Shown piece after piece: positions 10,660 through 20,772 of a DNA stretch of 64,000 bases (positions are counted from its first letter, which is position 1; each line of letters starts with the position of its first letter). Location of the stretch: NCBI GenBank assembly GCA_022495995.1, contig JAFEMH010000338.1:1-64000 (forward strand), written 5' to 3'. A program made the translations under genes and the position numbers. This stretch comes from Adenophora triphylla var. japonica (taxonomy: Eukaryota; Streptophyta; Magnoliopsida; Asterales; Campanulaceae). The notes beneath the pieces are model-generated. The model made no database searches, was not told the DNA's origin, and saw only the letters and a list, made by a program, of their open reading frames with translations.

Positions 10660-11062
10660 TTGGTTTAGGAGTATGAACCTGGCGTTTGAGACTTAGTTCA
10701 GGAGTATGAACTTAAGTTGGAGCTTGGTTCAGGAGTATGAACCTGGCGCTTGAGACTTAGTTCGGTGAGTATGAACTTAAGTTAGAGGTTGGTTCAGAGT
10801 ACGAATGGGCGCTTGAGACTTAGTTCAGAGTATGAACTTAAGTTGAGGCTTGGTTCGGTGAGTATGAACCCGGCGATTGAGACTTAGTTCAGAGTATGAA
10901 ATTAAGTTGGAGCTTGGTTCAGAGTATGAACTGGCGCTTGAGACTTAGTTCAGGAGTATAAACTTAAGTTAGAGCTTGGTTCAGGAGTATGAACCTGGCG
11001 CTTGAGACTTAGTTTAGGAGTATGAACTTAAGTTGGAGCTTGGTTCAGGAGTATGAACCTGG
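10660..11062. repeat. Minisatellite, about 63-bp unit, about 6 copies
   Basis: Each unit alternates two half-repeats: GGTTCAGGAGTATGAACCTG then GCGCTTGAGACTTAG, and TTCAGGAGTATGAACTTAAG then TTGGAGCTT. The halves are related to each other (AGTATGAAC in both), so the array grew from a shorter unit. Small indels (CAGGAG, CGGTGAG, CAGAG) separate the copies. Confidence 0.88.
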
Positions 11063-11068
11063 CGAGGC

Positions 11069-11160
11069 CTTTTGAGAGGCGTGATTGCCTTGTGCTTTGA
11101 TTGTGAGAGGCGTTATTGCCTCGTGTTTTGATTGTGAGAGGCGTGATTGCCTCGTGCTTT
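11069..11160. repeat. Minisatellite, 31-bp unit, 3 copies
   Basis: Three units of GAGAGGCGTGATTGCCT plus CGTGCTTTGATTGT lie in tandem. They follow the 63-bp array directly and are unrelated to it in sequence. Confidence 0.85.
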
Positions 11161-11385
11161 GTCCGCGGTGGAAAGGTTGGACTTACGATGACTGTCGGTG
11201 TTCGTCTGCTGGGTACGCGTAGTCTCGTATGGGCTTTCAAGAGTTCCCTTTTGAGTTTTGTTCGCTGAGGAGGTGATTTCGGGCTTACTTTGATGGCCGG
11301 TGTTTGGTTCAATGTTTTGTGTTTTGGGGTCATTTTGTGCCTTGGGACTTGAGTTTGGAGGCGTTTGCGCCTTTTGTGTTTGTTT

Positions 11386-11510
11386 TACCGTTTAGTGGGC
11401 GAGGTTCGGGCTTACGATGATGGCCGGGGTTTGGTTTTGCCATTTAGTGGGCGAAATCTGGACTTACGATGACGGACGGGGTTTGTTTTGCCGTTTAGTG
11501 GGCGAAATTG
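11386..11510. repeat. Short tandem repeat, about 52-bp unit, 2-3 copies
   Basis: Units contain CCGTTTAGTGGGCGA, CTTACGATGA and CCGGGGTTTG. This is the fourth unrelated minisatellite in 1.4 kb of the Tat-A 3' region. Confidence 0.8.
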
Positions 11511-11595
11511 CATTGAATCTGCTAAAATAGGCCTTTGGACAGCCAGGGGCAAAGATTATAAGGGCAAAGGAGTAATTTGGCCAAATAATGCAAAG

Positions 11596-11642
11596 AGGTC
11601 CGTACGGACCTTTTATGTTTGCAAAGAGGTCCGTACGGACCT
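11596..11642. promoter_or_regulatory. Palindrome module 2, upstream of antisense gene 1
   Basis: Two perfect 16-bp palindromes AGGTCCGTACGGACCT lie at 11596-11611 and 11627-11642, with centres 31 bp apart. Each is preceded by GCAAAG. The module ends 164 bp before the ATG of the plus-strand gene at 11807. It matches module 1 in the LTR and module 3 at 15049. A shared regulatory role is likely but inferred. Confidence 0.72.
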
Positions 11643-11806
11643 TCGTGCAATTTTGAATTCCCAGAATTTGATCAGCTTCAGCAACGAGGCAAATCCCCAT
11701 TTTTCTTCTTCCAGTTCGTGAACAACCGAGAGAGAGGGAGAGAAATCCTTGGCTTTTGATCAAAATTTCTTAGTAAATTCTCCGCATTTTGCTTGGATTG
11801 CTTGTC

Positions 11807-14714
11807 ATGGCGGAAAGAGCAAGGAGAGGTCGTCGTCAACGGGGCCAAGAGGCGATTGAGCAGAGGGCGGATCTTCAAAGGAATTGCACTTCCTTTGTGC
11901 CTTCATCAAGGAATCCGGATGTGTTGTATCTGGATCCGGAGGTGCACAATATGCGAGATAGGGCCGTCGGTGAGGTAAGAAATCAATTTCGTCTTGATTC
12001 TTTGCTCGAATTATTGTATGCTAGAACTAGGTTTTAATTCTTCGCATATTTGGGGCTTTTTGTTATTGCCATGCTTTTTTGTGAAATTCGTGATGAATTG
12101 TTGAAATTGGGCATGTGAGGATTATGGGTATGTGATTTTTGTGCAAAAATGTGGAGATTAGCTCTTATTTGTAAAAATAAAGTGCCTCTCTTTGAAATGC
12201 ATGCTTTGGTGTTTTGAAACTTATGCTATTTCTATATGTACATTGTGAAAAATTACCGTGTAGGGACGGACTTTGTGTAAAGAGTGCGACATGTGCCGTG
12301 TTTTTGTGACGGGTTTTGTCTGAAAGTGTGCACCGTGTAGGGATGGACTTTTTGAAAATATGCCATGTAGTGTGTGCCGTGTTTTTGTGACGGACTTTGT
12401 GGGGAGTTTATGTGCAATGTGCGCCGTGTTTTGTGACGGGTTTTTTGAAAATGTGTCGTGTAGGGCTTAATCCCTCTTTTGAGAAAATTTGTACAGTGTG
12501 TACCGTGTTTTGTGATGGGCTGCATGGGGAAAATTATGTGCAATGTATGCCGTGTTTCGTGACGGGTTATTTTTGTTTTGCCGTGTTGGGACGGACTTTT
12601 TATGCTTTGCCGTGTTGGGACGGACTTTTTTATGCTTTGGTTTCCTTTTGGTATTTTTCATTAAGTATTGTGCTGACGTACCTTTGCTGTGTTTACCTGC
12701 AGGATGAGGGACCTTTGTCCGGAAAGGCCAAGAAGATGATGTCTCGGGGGTCGCTCGAGGCAGTAGTTGAGCTGTGGCAGCATTTACCAGATATCTCCAG
12801 GGAGGGCAGGCCGAGCCCTAAGAGGCTAGTCTTTGCTTCTGGTTTGGGCGCGTTCGTGGAGAACCTGACAGGGATTGCGGAGACGAGGAAGAATAAGAGC
12901 ATCTTCCTGGCCTTGTCCGAGTATTGGTGGGACACCACGCATACCTTCCATTTGAGCTGGGGAGAGGTGACGGTGACTCCTACCGACTTTCTTTGCGACA
13001 TCGGGCTTTCCTTTAAAGGAGGGCCAGTGAGATGGCGGGACAGGATGTCCGATGGGACGCTGGCGGAGCTGCTGGGCTTCGCGCCTTCTCCTCGTAGGGG
13101 CCTGGGCACGCTATATGGCGATGTGGAGGCACAGATTACGGCCAACATCGGGGCCTATCATCGGGCCACCGGCTTGGTGACGGCTGAGCAGCTGGCGCGC
13201 TCTTTCTTGTGGTTTGCTCTCTCTGAGACTTTGTTCTCGAATCACGCTACCTCGGCTCCTTTTCCTCTACTGGAGAGCTTGGTGGATTTGGAGAGGGTTG
13301 GTGAGATAGCTTGGGGCGAGGCGGGCCTGGCTGAGCTCTACTTTTCCTGGGACCGATTTAGCCGAGGCGTGGCCAGTTCTCTGAGATGCTTCGATTTTGC
13401 TTTGGAGGTATGAGTTTATTGCTGTTTTTGATTTAGCAGTTTGTCATTTCTCCGTTTTCTTTTGCCCTGAGCCTTTTCTGCTTTTGTCACAGGTGTGGTT
13501 TTATGAGATCTTCCGGTGCTTTCCGTGGGATCGGGATGCTGAGACCATGGAGGCTTATCCTGCTATGCTGGGCTGGGCACGTCATTTGAGGAGGAGGAGG
13601 ACGAATAGGGGGAAGCTCACCATCGCCTATCGAGATGTGCAGGAGTTCCTGGAGAAGGAGAGCTCGGCAGAGTTTGAGCTGTATCCCTGGGCTCGGTATG
13701 GAGGCGACGAGCTTGAGGGTAGTCCCGTGGTGACGGCGTAGAGGAAGATGTTGCGGGCCCGACCTGTGATGTCATATACTTGGGGGAGAGGGTTTTCTGG
13801 CAGCATGGCCCTGGTGTGCCCCCTATGGCTCCGAGGGATCCGCCTTTTGGGATGATGAATCCTCGCGACATGGATGTGATAGAGTACGACAGGTACTTAA
13901 GCGGCGTGAGTGCCGAGGAGTTTATTTTATTTGGCGAGGAGTACGGGACCTTCGTCAGGAGGAAGCTGAGGACGCCACAGGCGTTGACGAGAGAGAGGCG
14001 GGATGGCCCACCACGTCCTCCAGATGTTTTGTTACCTGGGTCGGAATTTACATATGTACGGGGCGACTCATCGAGGTGGAGGGTGTCGGTACCCGTTCCT
14101 GAGCAGGCTCCTGCTGCCTATCGGGTTGACCTGGATGCGCCGGTGAGTGTTCTTACTCTTTTCCATCTTGGCATCTTTTCTGTATTTTTCTCTTTTGTTG
14201 AGTATGACTGTATCTCTTTTGCTGAACGTTTCTTTGGCCATTTGCTTGTGCAGGTCTCGGGGAGATCCTTTGACATGTTGACCCGCTGTTACGTGGCGTT
14301 GAGGTCTTTTGTGAAGAAGATGGCGAGGAAGCTGTCTTGCCAGTCTTCGCGACTTGTACTGGCGTACGAGCCGATGCCTTCGAGGCATTATATTGATGTT
14401 CCTCCGTCGAGAGCTGAGCCAGGGCCGCAGCAGGAAGGACCCGTTCGGGGGCGGCATAGCATGGATGCAGGGACGTCTTCGGGGGCCCGGCAGCAGCCGA
14501 TTTTTCACCAGTTCTTCCGGCGCAAGAGTCTCAGGGAGAGGGTTCGTCGGAGCCTTCCCTCTTTGATCCTTTTACCGGGCTCGATCCTGCGGATTACTTT
14601 GAGTACTTGCCTCAGGAGGGGGTCCAGTATTCGGATGACGAGGGCGTGACCGGCTAGTTTACCGATATGCCTGACTTCACGTTTGATGAGGTCGATGATG
14701 AGGAGTCGGAGTAG
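11807..14714 (+). pseudogene. Antisense gene 1: spliced plant mobile domain (PMD) protein, frameshifted
   Basis: The gene runs opposite to its host element. Exon 1 is 11807-11974 (starts MAERARRGRRQRG); GAG|GTAAGA and CTGCAG|GAT bound intron 1. Exon 2 is 12703-13407, with donor GAG|GTATGA. Exon 3 is 13493-14142, with acceptor CACAG|GTG and donor CCG|GTGAGT. Exon 4 starts at 14254 after TGTGCAG. All introns are phase 0 with GT-AG ends. Exon 2 has the PMD hallmark THTFHLSWGEVTVTPTDFL and a downstream CDIGL. Exon 3 has WARHLRRRR and the YLGERVFWQ segment. Breaks: TAG at 13739-13741, a frameshift before 13772, another near 14520, and TAG at 14655. The acidic tail could end at 14657 or 14714. PMD proteins (MAIN family) act in the nucleus in gene or transposon silencing; the function of this copy is unknown. 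Confidence 0.75.
12240..12640. repeat. Degenerate tandem repeats inside intron 1 of antisense gene 1
   Basis: Repeated words GTGCCGTGTTTTTGTGACGG, GTGTAGGGACGGACTTT and GTTGGGACGGACTTTTTATG recur about ten times with irregular spacing. They fall entirely within the 728-bp intron 1 (11975-12702). They are unrelated to the minisatellites to the left. Confidence 0.78.
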
Positions 14715-14790
14715 GGCTCATTTGCTTTCCCTCTTTCCATTTTTTTAGTCTTTTTTTTTTTGTTTAACAACAGACATTTTGGGTACCTAT

Positions 14791-14796
14791 AATAAA
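14791..14796 (+). terminator. Possible polyadenylation signal of antisense gene 1
   Basis: AATAAA lies 77 bp after the TAG at 14712-14714 and follows a T-rich stretch (14746-14765). The match is exact, but the hexamer is common in AT-rich DNA. Confidence 0.45.
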
Positions 14797-15048
14797 ACAC
14801 TTGTATTTGCATAGGAAAATATTTTATTTTAAGATGTAATGTCGTATTTTTTGATTCCCGGGGTTTTTTCTAGGAATTGTTTCTAGTTTATTATTTGTGC
14901 ATTCCACGTGAGCTGGGAGTACGTTTGTGGGTAGTGTATGCTTGCCGGAAATGGCTTTGGCCAGAATTTGGGCAGTTTGGAGCAAGGTCCTGCTGGGAAC
15001 AGTGGCTATTGTACTGTTTGCTGGAAATGTGGGACCAAGGTTGCAAGA

Positions 15049-15095
15049 AGGTTCGTACGGACCACCTAGGCATGCAAAAAGGTCCGTACGGATCT
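15049..15095. promoter_or_regulatory. Palindrome module 3, upstream of antisense gene 2
   Basis: AGGTTCGTACGGACCA at 15049-15064 and AGGTCCGTACGGATCT at 15080-15095 have centres 31 bp apart, with GCATGCAAAA between them. Each arm has one or two changes from the perfect word. The module ends 136 bp before the ATG at 15232, much as module 2 does before its gene. Confidence 0.7.
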
Positions 15096-15231
15096 TCTTT
15101 GCTTTTGGGGAGAGGATAAATGTTTTTTGGATGCCTGAACTTTCCCCACTTCCCATTTGCAGTCATTTCGAGCTTTCTTCCCCATTTTCTCTAGGAACCT
15201 CCATTTTTGCCATGGATTCTTCGTATGTTCC

Positions 15232-16738
15232 ATGAGTTTTGTCGAGGCTTTCGAAGGAGAGTCAAGAATACTTCCTTGTGCGGCTGAAAATGTGGATGCG
15301 ACACCGTACCGTATGAGGCATCAGAGGCAGGCTTTCGAGGTGAGGTTTCGACTCTGCTCGGTTTGGTCCCTTAAGGAGTTAGTTTCTGATTGGGAATTGT
15401 TGCGGGCTGTCGCGAGGTTCTGGGACGTTAGGAGGCATGTGTATAGCTTCTCCTAAAATGAAGTGATGCCCACTTTTGAGGATTTTCGAGCTTTAATTGG
15501 AGGATCGGAGCTGGAGGCCATCTCGCTTCCTTTGATTGGTGGTGCTGCCGTGAGCGTGAAGCTTGCATACTTTCTTCGGACTTCGTTGGAAGAAGTGCAG
15601 GGTATGACGTTTGATTCGGGTCACATTGACATTTCTGCACTGCCGGAGCGGTTTATGAGTGATGACGAGAGTGACGACTCGTGGGATGCATTTAGCTTGT
15701 GCGTGATAGCGACGCTTTTCATGGTCAACTCCCTTGGGGTATGCGACGGTGCTTTGCTGGATGTGGTAGGGCACTGCAGAGCTGGAGAGGATATTGTTCC
15801 ATTGGTGCTGGGGCAGACCCTCCACGGCATTGATCATCTGGCGACTGGAGATAGGTTTATGAGAGGGGGAAGCCCCGCTTTGCTCACTTTGTGGTTGCGA
15901 GAGAGACTCCAGGCTATGCATGAGGCTCCGGTGTCGTTTAGCCCGTGGACGTTTGCTCAGCGTCCTCTTGTAGGATATGGATCAGTCCGCCTGGGAGAGA
16001 TAGATGGCATAGCTTGGCACGCATCAGATCCGTTTGTGGGTTCCGCATTGGGGAATAAAGACTAGGAGGGCCTTTCAGGAAGGGTCTTATGTTGTTAGAG
16101 TTCCTGGTTTATCTTGATCCTCCTTCTACATTCCGTCACTTGTTTCCCGGCAGTTTGGGATGAGACAGGAGCCTCTGTTGGGCTGGGATGACCTTGCCAC
16201 TGCGGAGGTAGCTCCTCTTTGTATGGCAGCTCCAGGTGCTCTTTCATATTTTCTGAGGGTATGGAAGTATTCCGCTTTACCTCCTGTGGTGCTCCTTCGA
16301 CGTCGGGAGAGTGTTGCTTTGACCACCGAGTACCTGGATTGGTACGAGCAGCGTGTTGGGCAGTCCCAAGTGGTTTTAGGGAGCAGGCGTGAGGCAATTC
16401 TGGGGCCCAATTGCCGTCACAGCTATTGCCTTAGGAGTGCCGAAGCCTGTTCTGACCCTCAGGATGTTACGGAAGACACTTTGTTTGACTACGAGACCAG
16501 AGTTGACCGAGTGACGGAGAGAGGTTCTCTTTTGCAGACTCGCAGGGAGGAGATCCGAGCCGAAGCACGGGCGAATGAAGCCCTGCGAGCTGTTGGATTG
16601 TTTGACTCTACGGGGAGGACCCCTAATCTCGGATTGAGAGATGCAGAGCTGGCTCGCGTGGAGCGAATAAAGACTCGCCGGGGACGAGGGAAGAAAGGGA
16701 AGAATGGCGAGGGGACAAGCGCAGATGGCGCGGAATGA
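15232..16738 (+). pseudogene. Antisense gene 2: PMD/DUF7745-like protein, broken
   Basis: The second gene opposite to Tat-A starts MSFVEAFEGESRILP. The region RFRLCSVWSLKELVSDWELL followed by FWDVRRHVYSFS and PTFEDFRALIG resembles the DUF7745 group, a plant family related to PMD and common in transposon-rich genomes (family call from memory). A later SRQFGMRQEP segment matches the RQFG motif of PMD proteins. The C-terminus (about 16640-16735) is basic and lysine-rich (RGRGKKGKNG) and could be a nuclear signal. Breaks: TAA at 15454-15456 with the frame continuing unchanged after it, TAG at 16063 with a frameshift, and TGA at 16115-16117. The gene has no clear intron. Its function is unknown. 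Confidence 0.65.
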
Positions 16739-17536
16739 CCTCCTAGGTATACATTCATTGCATTGCAGACACTTTATTTGTTAAATGTATTAAGCTGTCT
16801 TTTAGCATGTTGTGAACTTGAGAGTAGACCGTGCTTGAACTCATCAAGAAATGTTGTAATCGTAAGTGATTTGTGATTTACTTTTAAAGCTTTGTCTAGA
16901 TGCAAGATCTCTTGTTTGCCTTTTGTTTCTTTTGTGAGCCCTGATGGCGTCCATCTTTGGACCGTTCTGTTGCATTTGCGGACTGAAGCAGCCTGGGCCT
17001 TAACTGCAATCCCTTTTCGCCTGGGTTTTGTATTTGTATGGGAGGTTGGAGGATCCCTTGACAAGTCATTTTGACGGTCTTTTTCGTGGCTTCCTTGCCT
17101 CTTGTTTGTTGGCGTCGAGCTCTTGGCCTCTTTTTTTGTATAGCTTCTGCTTGAGGTTATATTTTTTTTTGAAAGCCTTTGCTTGAGCTCTTTTTTGTAG
17201 CTTTTGCTTGAGCTCTTTTTTTTTTTTTGAAGCGCGTGAGGGTGAAGGCAAGCCCCTAGCTTGGAAGTTGACATGGGTCAGTCGTTTGATGTTGAGTGAC
17301 CTTCGGATGTCTTTTGATGTTGCCGCCGCCGTTTGACTTAGTCAAGGTGATGGTGGGGGCATGCTCTTGGAAAGTGTGTTGTTTGATGGAGGTCTTGATT
17401 GACATTCAAACTTTTGACTTTTTTGCGTGTTTTTAGACCGGACCAATTAAGGTTGCCTACGCTTCCTGACTGAGGGCTCGTGTCCGCGTAGTTCGACACT
17501 ACATGGAGTGCCAAGAGATGCACAGCTTGGTCTTCT
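16739..17536. other. Tat-A spacer between antisense gene 2 and the end of pol
   Basis: No gene is supported. The stretch holds the convergent 3' ends of the plus-strand gene and of minus-strand pol. A short T-rich tandem motif (GCTTGAGCTC plus a T run) repeats at about 17130-17230. Small frames here are low-complexity artefacts. Confidence 0.55.
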
Positions 17537-18866
17537 TTAGGCAAAGTATCTGCAAAGTTTGCTTCCGTTGACTGGATTCATGAAGGGATTGCCGGCTTGG
17601 TTTGTCAGCTCCATGGCTCCTCCGGAGAAGATCTTTTGAACCACAAAAGGGCCGATCCATGTTGGTTCCCATTTTCCCAGTGGGTTGGTTCGAGTGGGAG
17701 GCTTTTCTTTGAGTACCAGATCGCCTTCCCTGATGTCTCGGGACTTGACTTTCTTGTCGAAAGCTCTAGCCATTCGGCTTTGGTAGGCTCGGACGTGTTC
17801 CATGGCCTTTAGTCGTCGCTCATCTAGCAGAGCCAGTTCGTCGTGTCAGCTTCGGAGCCATTCGACTTCGTTGATTTCGTTTTCCAACAGCACTCGAAGT
17901 GAGGGAAATTCCAGTTCCACGGGTAGTACCGCTTCCATCCCGTATGTCAGGGCGAATGGAGTTTCTCCCGTGGCTGTTCTGACTGATGTTCGGTAGCCCC
18001 AAAGTGCAAGGTGCAGCTTCTCGGGCCAATCTCGTCCTCGGGTGGTCATTTTTCGGATGATCGGTTCGAGGGTCTTGTTTGCTGCTTCTACGGCGCCGTT
18101 TGTTTGTGCCCGGTAGGGAGAAGACTTGTGGCGTGTGATCTTGAATTCGGCAAGCAGTCTGTCACATTCTCCTTCGAAATGATAGTCGTTGTCTGATATG
18201 ACCTCGTTCGGGATGCCGTATCGGCAGATGATGTTTTCCTTGAGGAAATGTGCCACTTTCTTGGAGGTGAGCACCTTGTAGGACTTGGCTTCGACCCACT
18301 TTGTGAAGTAGTCGATGGCTACCAAGACGAATTCGTGGCCGTTGCTTCCTGACGGAGCGATTTTCTCGATGACGTCAATTCCCCATGTGGCGAAGGGCCA
18401 GGGCGTAGTTATGTAGTAGAGATCGTGAGGCGGTAGATGATTGAGGTTGGAGAATCGTTGACACTTGTCGCAGCTTCGGACAAAGTGGATGTAGTCTGCC
18501 TCCATGGAGATCCAGTAGTAGCCCATCGGAAGAATGATTTGCATCAGGGCTCTGGCGTTCATGTGGGGGCCGCAAGCCTGCCAGGAACTTCTCGTTCATG
18601 AGCTCGCTTGCTCTTTCCTGGCTGATGCAGCGTAGGAGCGGTCCTTGGTAGCGTTTTTTGTATAGCATGTCCCCAAGGATGACTAAGTGAGAGGCAAGGC
18701 GTTTTAGGGCCATGATGCCCTTGGCTTTGACTCCTTCATTTCGTTGGCCTTCCTCGTTCATGAAGGCGGTTTCCCCGTTTTTGAGGTATTGGAAGATCTG
18801 GTTGTCATGCAATGCTGATGAGGAGGCCTCCGACTTGCGTCTCTTTGGCTCTTCAGTAGTTCTCAA
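17537..18866 (-). pseudogene. Tat-A integrase with zinc-binding and C-terminal domains
   Basis: Fragments on the minus strand encode the end of the polyprotein: a degenerate RNase H exit (18600-18866, QYLKNGETAFMNEEGQ), the zinc-binding motif (SCDKCQRF), the integrase core (WGIDVI, then ISDNDYHFEG where related copies have DNGSHFEG, then GAVEAANKTLE) and a C-terminal IREGDLVL segment ending at 17537. Frameshifts occur near 18560-18590 and a stop near 17840. The changed residues after the second catalytic Asp suggest decay. Integrase would insert the element cDNA; this copy is unlikely to work. Confidence 0.88.
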
Positions 18867-20103
18867 AATTCACTTTGATTAAAACCTTTCTCGGTAGCTT
18901 GGGCCCGGTTTTTCTCTCGTTTAACAGTATGCTTAAATGTTTGTTTAATGCATTTGTTCAATTAATGTGTCTGCTTCTTTGTTAGATGAATTGTTATTAA
19001 CTGTTTTGATTAGTTAACTCATCATTCATTAAAGATGCAATGAAAGGATATTTTGGAAAGGTCGGACCTTTTATTGAAAGCGTAGAGAAGATACATTGTT
19101 GATCATGGACTCATAATCTTCAAGCGTAGAGCCGTCAGATGACTCAAATGACGTGAATCCCTAGACAACATGACTCGAAGCTAGACTCTAGGCGACGAGG
19201 GATTGGACCAGGCTTCATTACTCTTTGCGGGCTGTAGGTCAAGAGAGGGCGGCGATGGCTTTGGTGGCCATTCTTCGGTTGGCACGGATCCTGGAGGATA
19301 GCTTGCATGCGGTTCGACTTCAAACCAGATCGCGGAGGTTTTTGGTTGCTCCCCTGATGATGTCGCTCCATTAGTGTTGCTGCCAGATCTTGGGGGACCT
19401 TGATGGTAGAAGTCACTGAGAGCTACTTCCAGGAGGGCGAAGCATTCACTGATTCGGAGTTAATTCTTGTTGATGTTGATAATTTTCATAGAATCTGCCT
19501 CCTTATCTGGGATCTTTGCTTGGACAACATTTATGACGTCTGAATCGAGGGGGCATGCTATCTCTCCTTCTCTGATTAGGCTTTGGAGGAGGTTGCGCCA
19601 TTGTTCGTCTAGGCAGACACTGGGATGTTGAATTGGACTATGCTGTGATGGCTGTCTCCGTGAGATCCAAGCGTGTCGGCCAGAGGGTTGTCTTTCACCA
19701 GTGGGTCGGTGATGAGCCAGTTTTCAAGAGGGTTTTTGGCGAAGTATGGGTCTACTCCTTGGTCAATCTCCATCTGGACATCCATTTCTTGATCCTCTTT
19801 CAAGCATTCTTCCCAGTCGCATATGTCGTAGTTGTCGTCTTGACCCATGAGCTCTTCAATCTCTAGCTCATAGCGGCTTAGAGCGTGGATGTAGGGATCC
19901 ACTTCGTAGCGGGACAGGGCTGGAGTCTCGCATGCGGAGGAGTATTCGCTCATGTCGGGACCTTCTTCTGGGTCATAGCTTGCCGGCCAGGCGCTTGCCA
20001 TCGTGCTGCTTTCGCGGATCACCTCGAGGTTTCCCTTGGCGTTGATGAATTTCACGCATTGATGAAGAGTAGATGATACTGCTTTCATCTGGTGCAGCCA
20101 AGG
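18867..20103 (-). pseudogene. Tat-A linker between protease and (deleted) RT
   Basis: On the minus strand, 19609-20088 encodes an acidic linker (ALSRYEVDPYIHALSRYELE; CDWEECLKEDQE). The sequence near the left end (18890-18910 and 18980-19040) matches the Tat-B segment at 51655-51790. That segment in Tat-B lies just before RT, whereas in Tat-A it follows the RNase H end directly. So the RT and RNase H block has been removed here. Frames are interrupted several times. Confidence 0.7.
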
Positions 20104-20772
20104 TCATCCCAGCAGGGCGGAGAAGGTAGGTTTGATTTCCAAGACTTGGAACTCCACCGACTCCAATTGTGTGTCGAATTGGATCCTCAGATTGATTACT
20201 CCTATGACAGGGCGTGGAGTGGAGTCGTAAGCTCGGATTATCCGGGGCAAAGGTCTCATCAGGGAGCGGTCGACACGGAGGCATTTCAGTGTACTCAAGG
20301 CAATGATGTTGACTGCGGAGCCGTTATCGATCAAGACGTTCGGGAGGTAGAACATCTCTATCTTTATGAGGATGAGGAGAGCCTCGTTGTGTCTATTTTC
20401 ACATATCGGCAAGTCTTCGTCTGTGAAGGCTAGACCGCTTCCGGTGCTACCGTTCGATTCAGTCTCCTCTGGGGAGCGTTCGATCCATCCATTGGTGTGT
20501 CTTGATCGTGGTAGAGATCGTAGGGAGACACTTACCCTTGGGTGTACTTGTCTGGATTCCCGGTCACGGGACCGTTTGACTTTGGTTTCGCGTTCCCTGT
20601 CGTAGCGGGATAGCATGTTGACGGTTTCGAAGATTGCAGGAGGCCTACTCTCGCTTGGAATTTCATCGAAGGATATCGTGTTCACCCTGTCATTTCGGGG
20701 GAATGGATTTCCAATGGTATTGGGGCCACAGGAGCGTTCCAACTTTCCTTCTTCGATTAGCCCCTGGACCAC
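20104..20772 (-). pseudogene. Tat-A aspartic protease region
   Basis: The minus-strand frame of 222 residues has a retropepsin active site LIDNGSAVNII (Asp at about residue 149), preceded by the usual hydrophobic strand. It continues the gag frame: the only break is one TAA at 20773-20775, directly after the gag zinc-binding segment. Tat-B reads through at that point, so the stop is probably a mutation rather than a frame separator. The protease cuts the polyprotein during particle maturation. DNGSA in place of DTGSS is seen in other plant Tat elements as well. Confidence 0.8.

Noticed and set aside
16160..16738. Independent gene separate from antisense gene 2
   Set aside because: The upstream frame continues into it after a frameshift (RQFG motif spans the apparent start), so it is the C-terminal part of the same gene.
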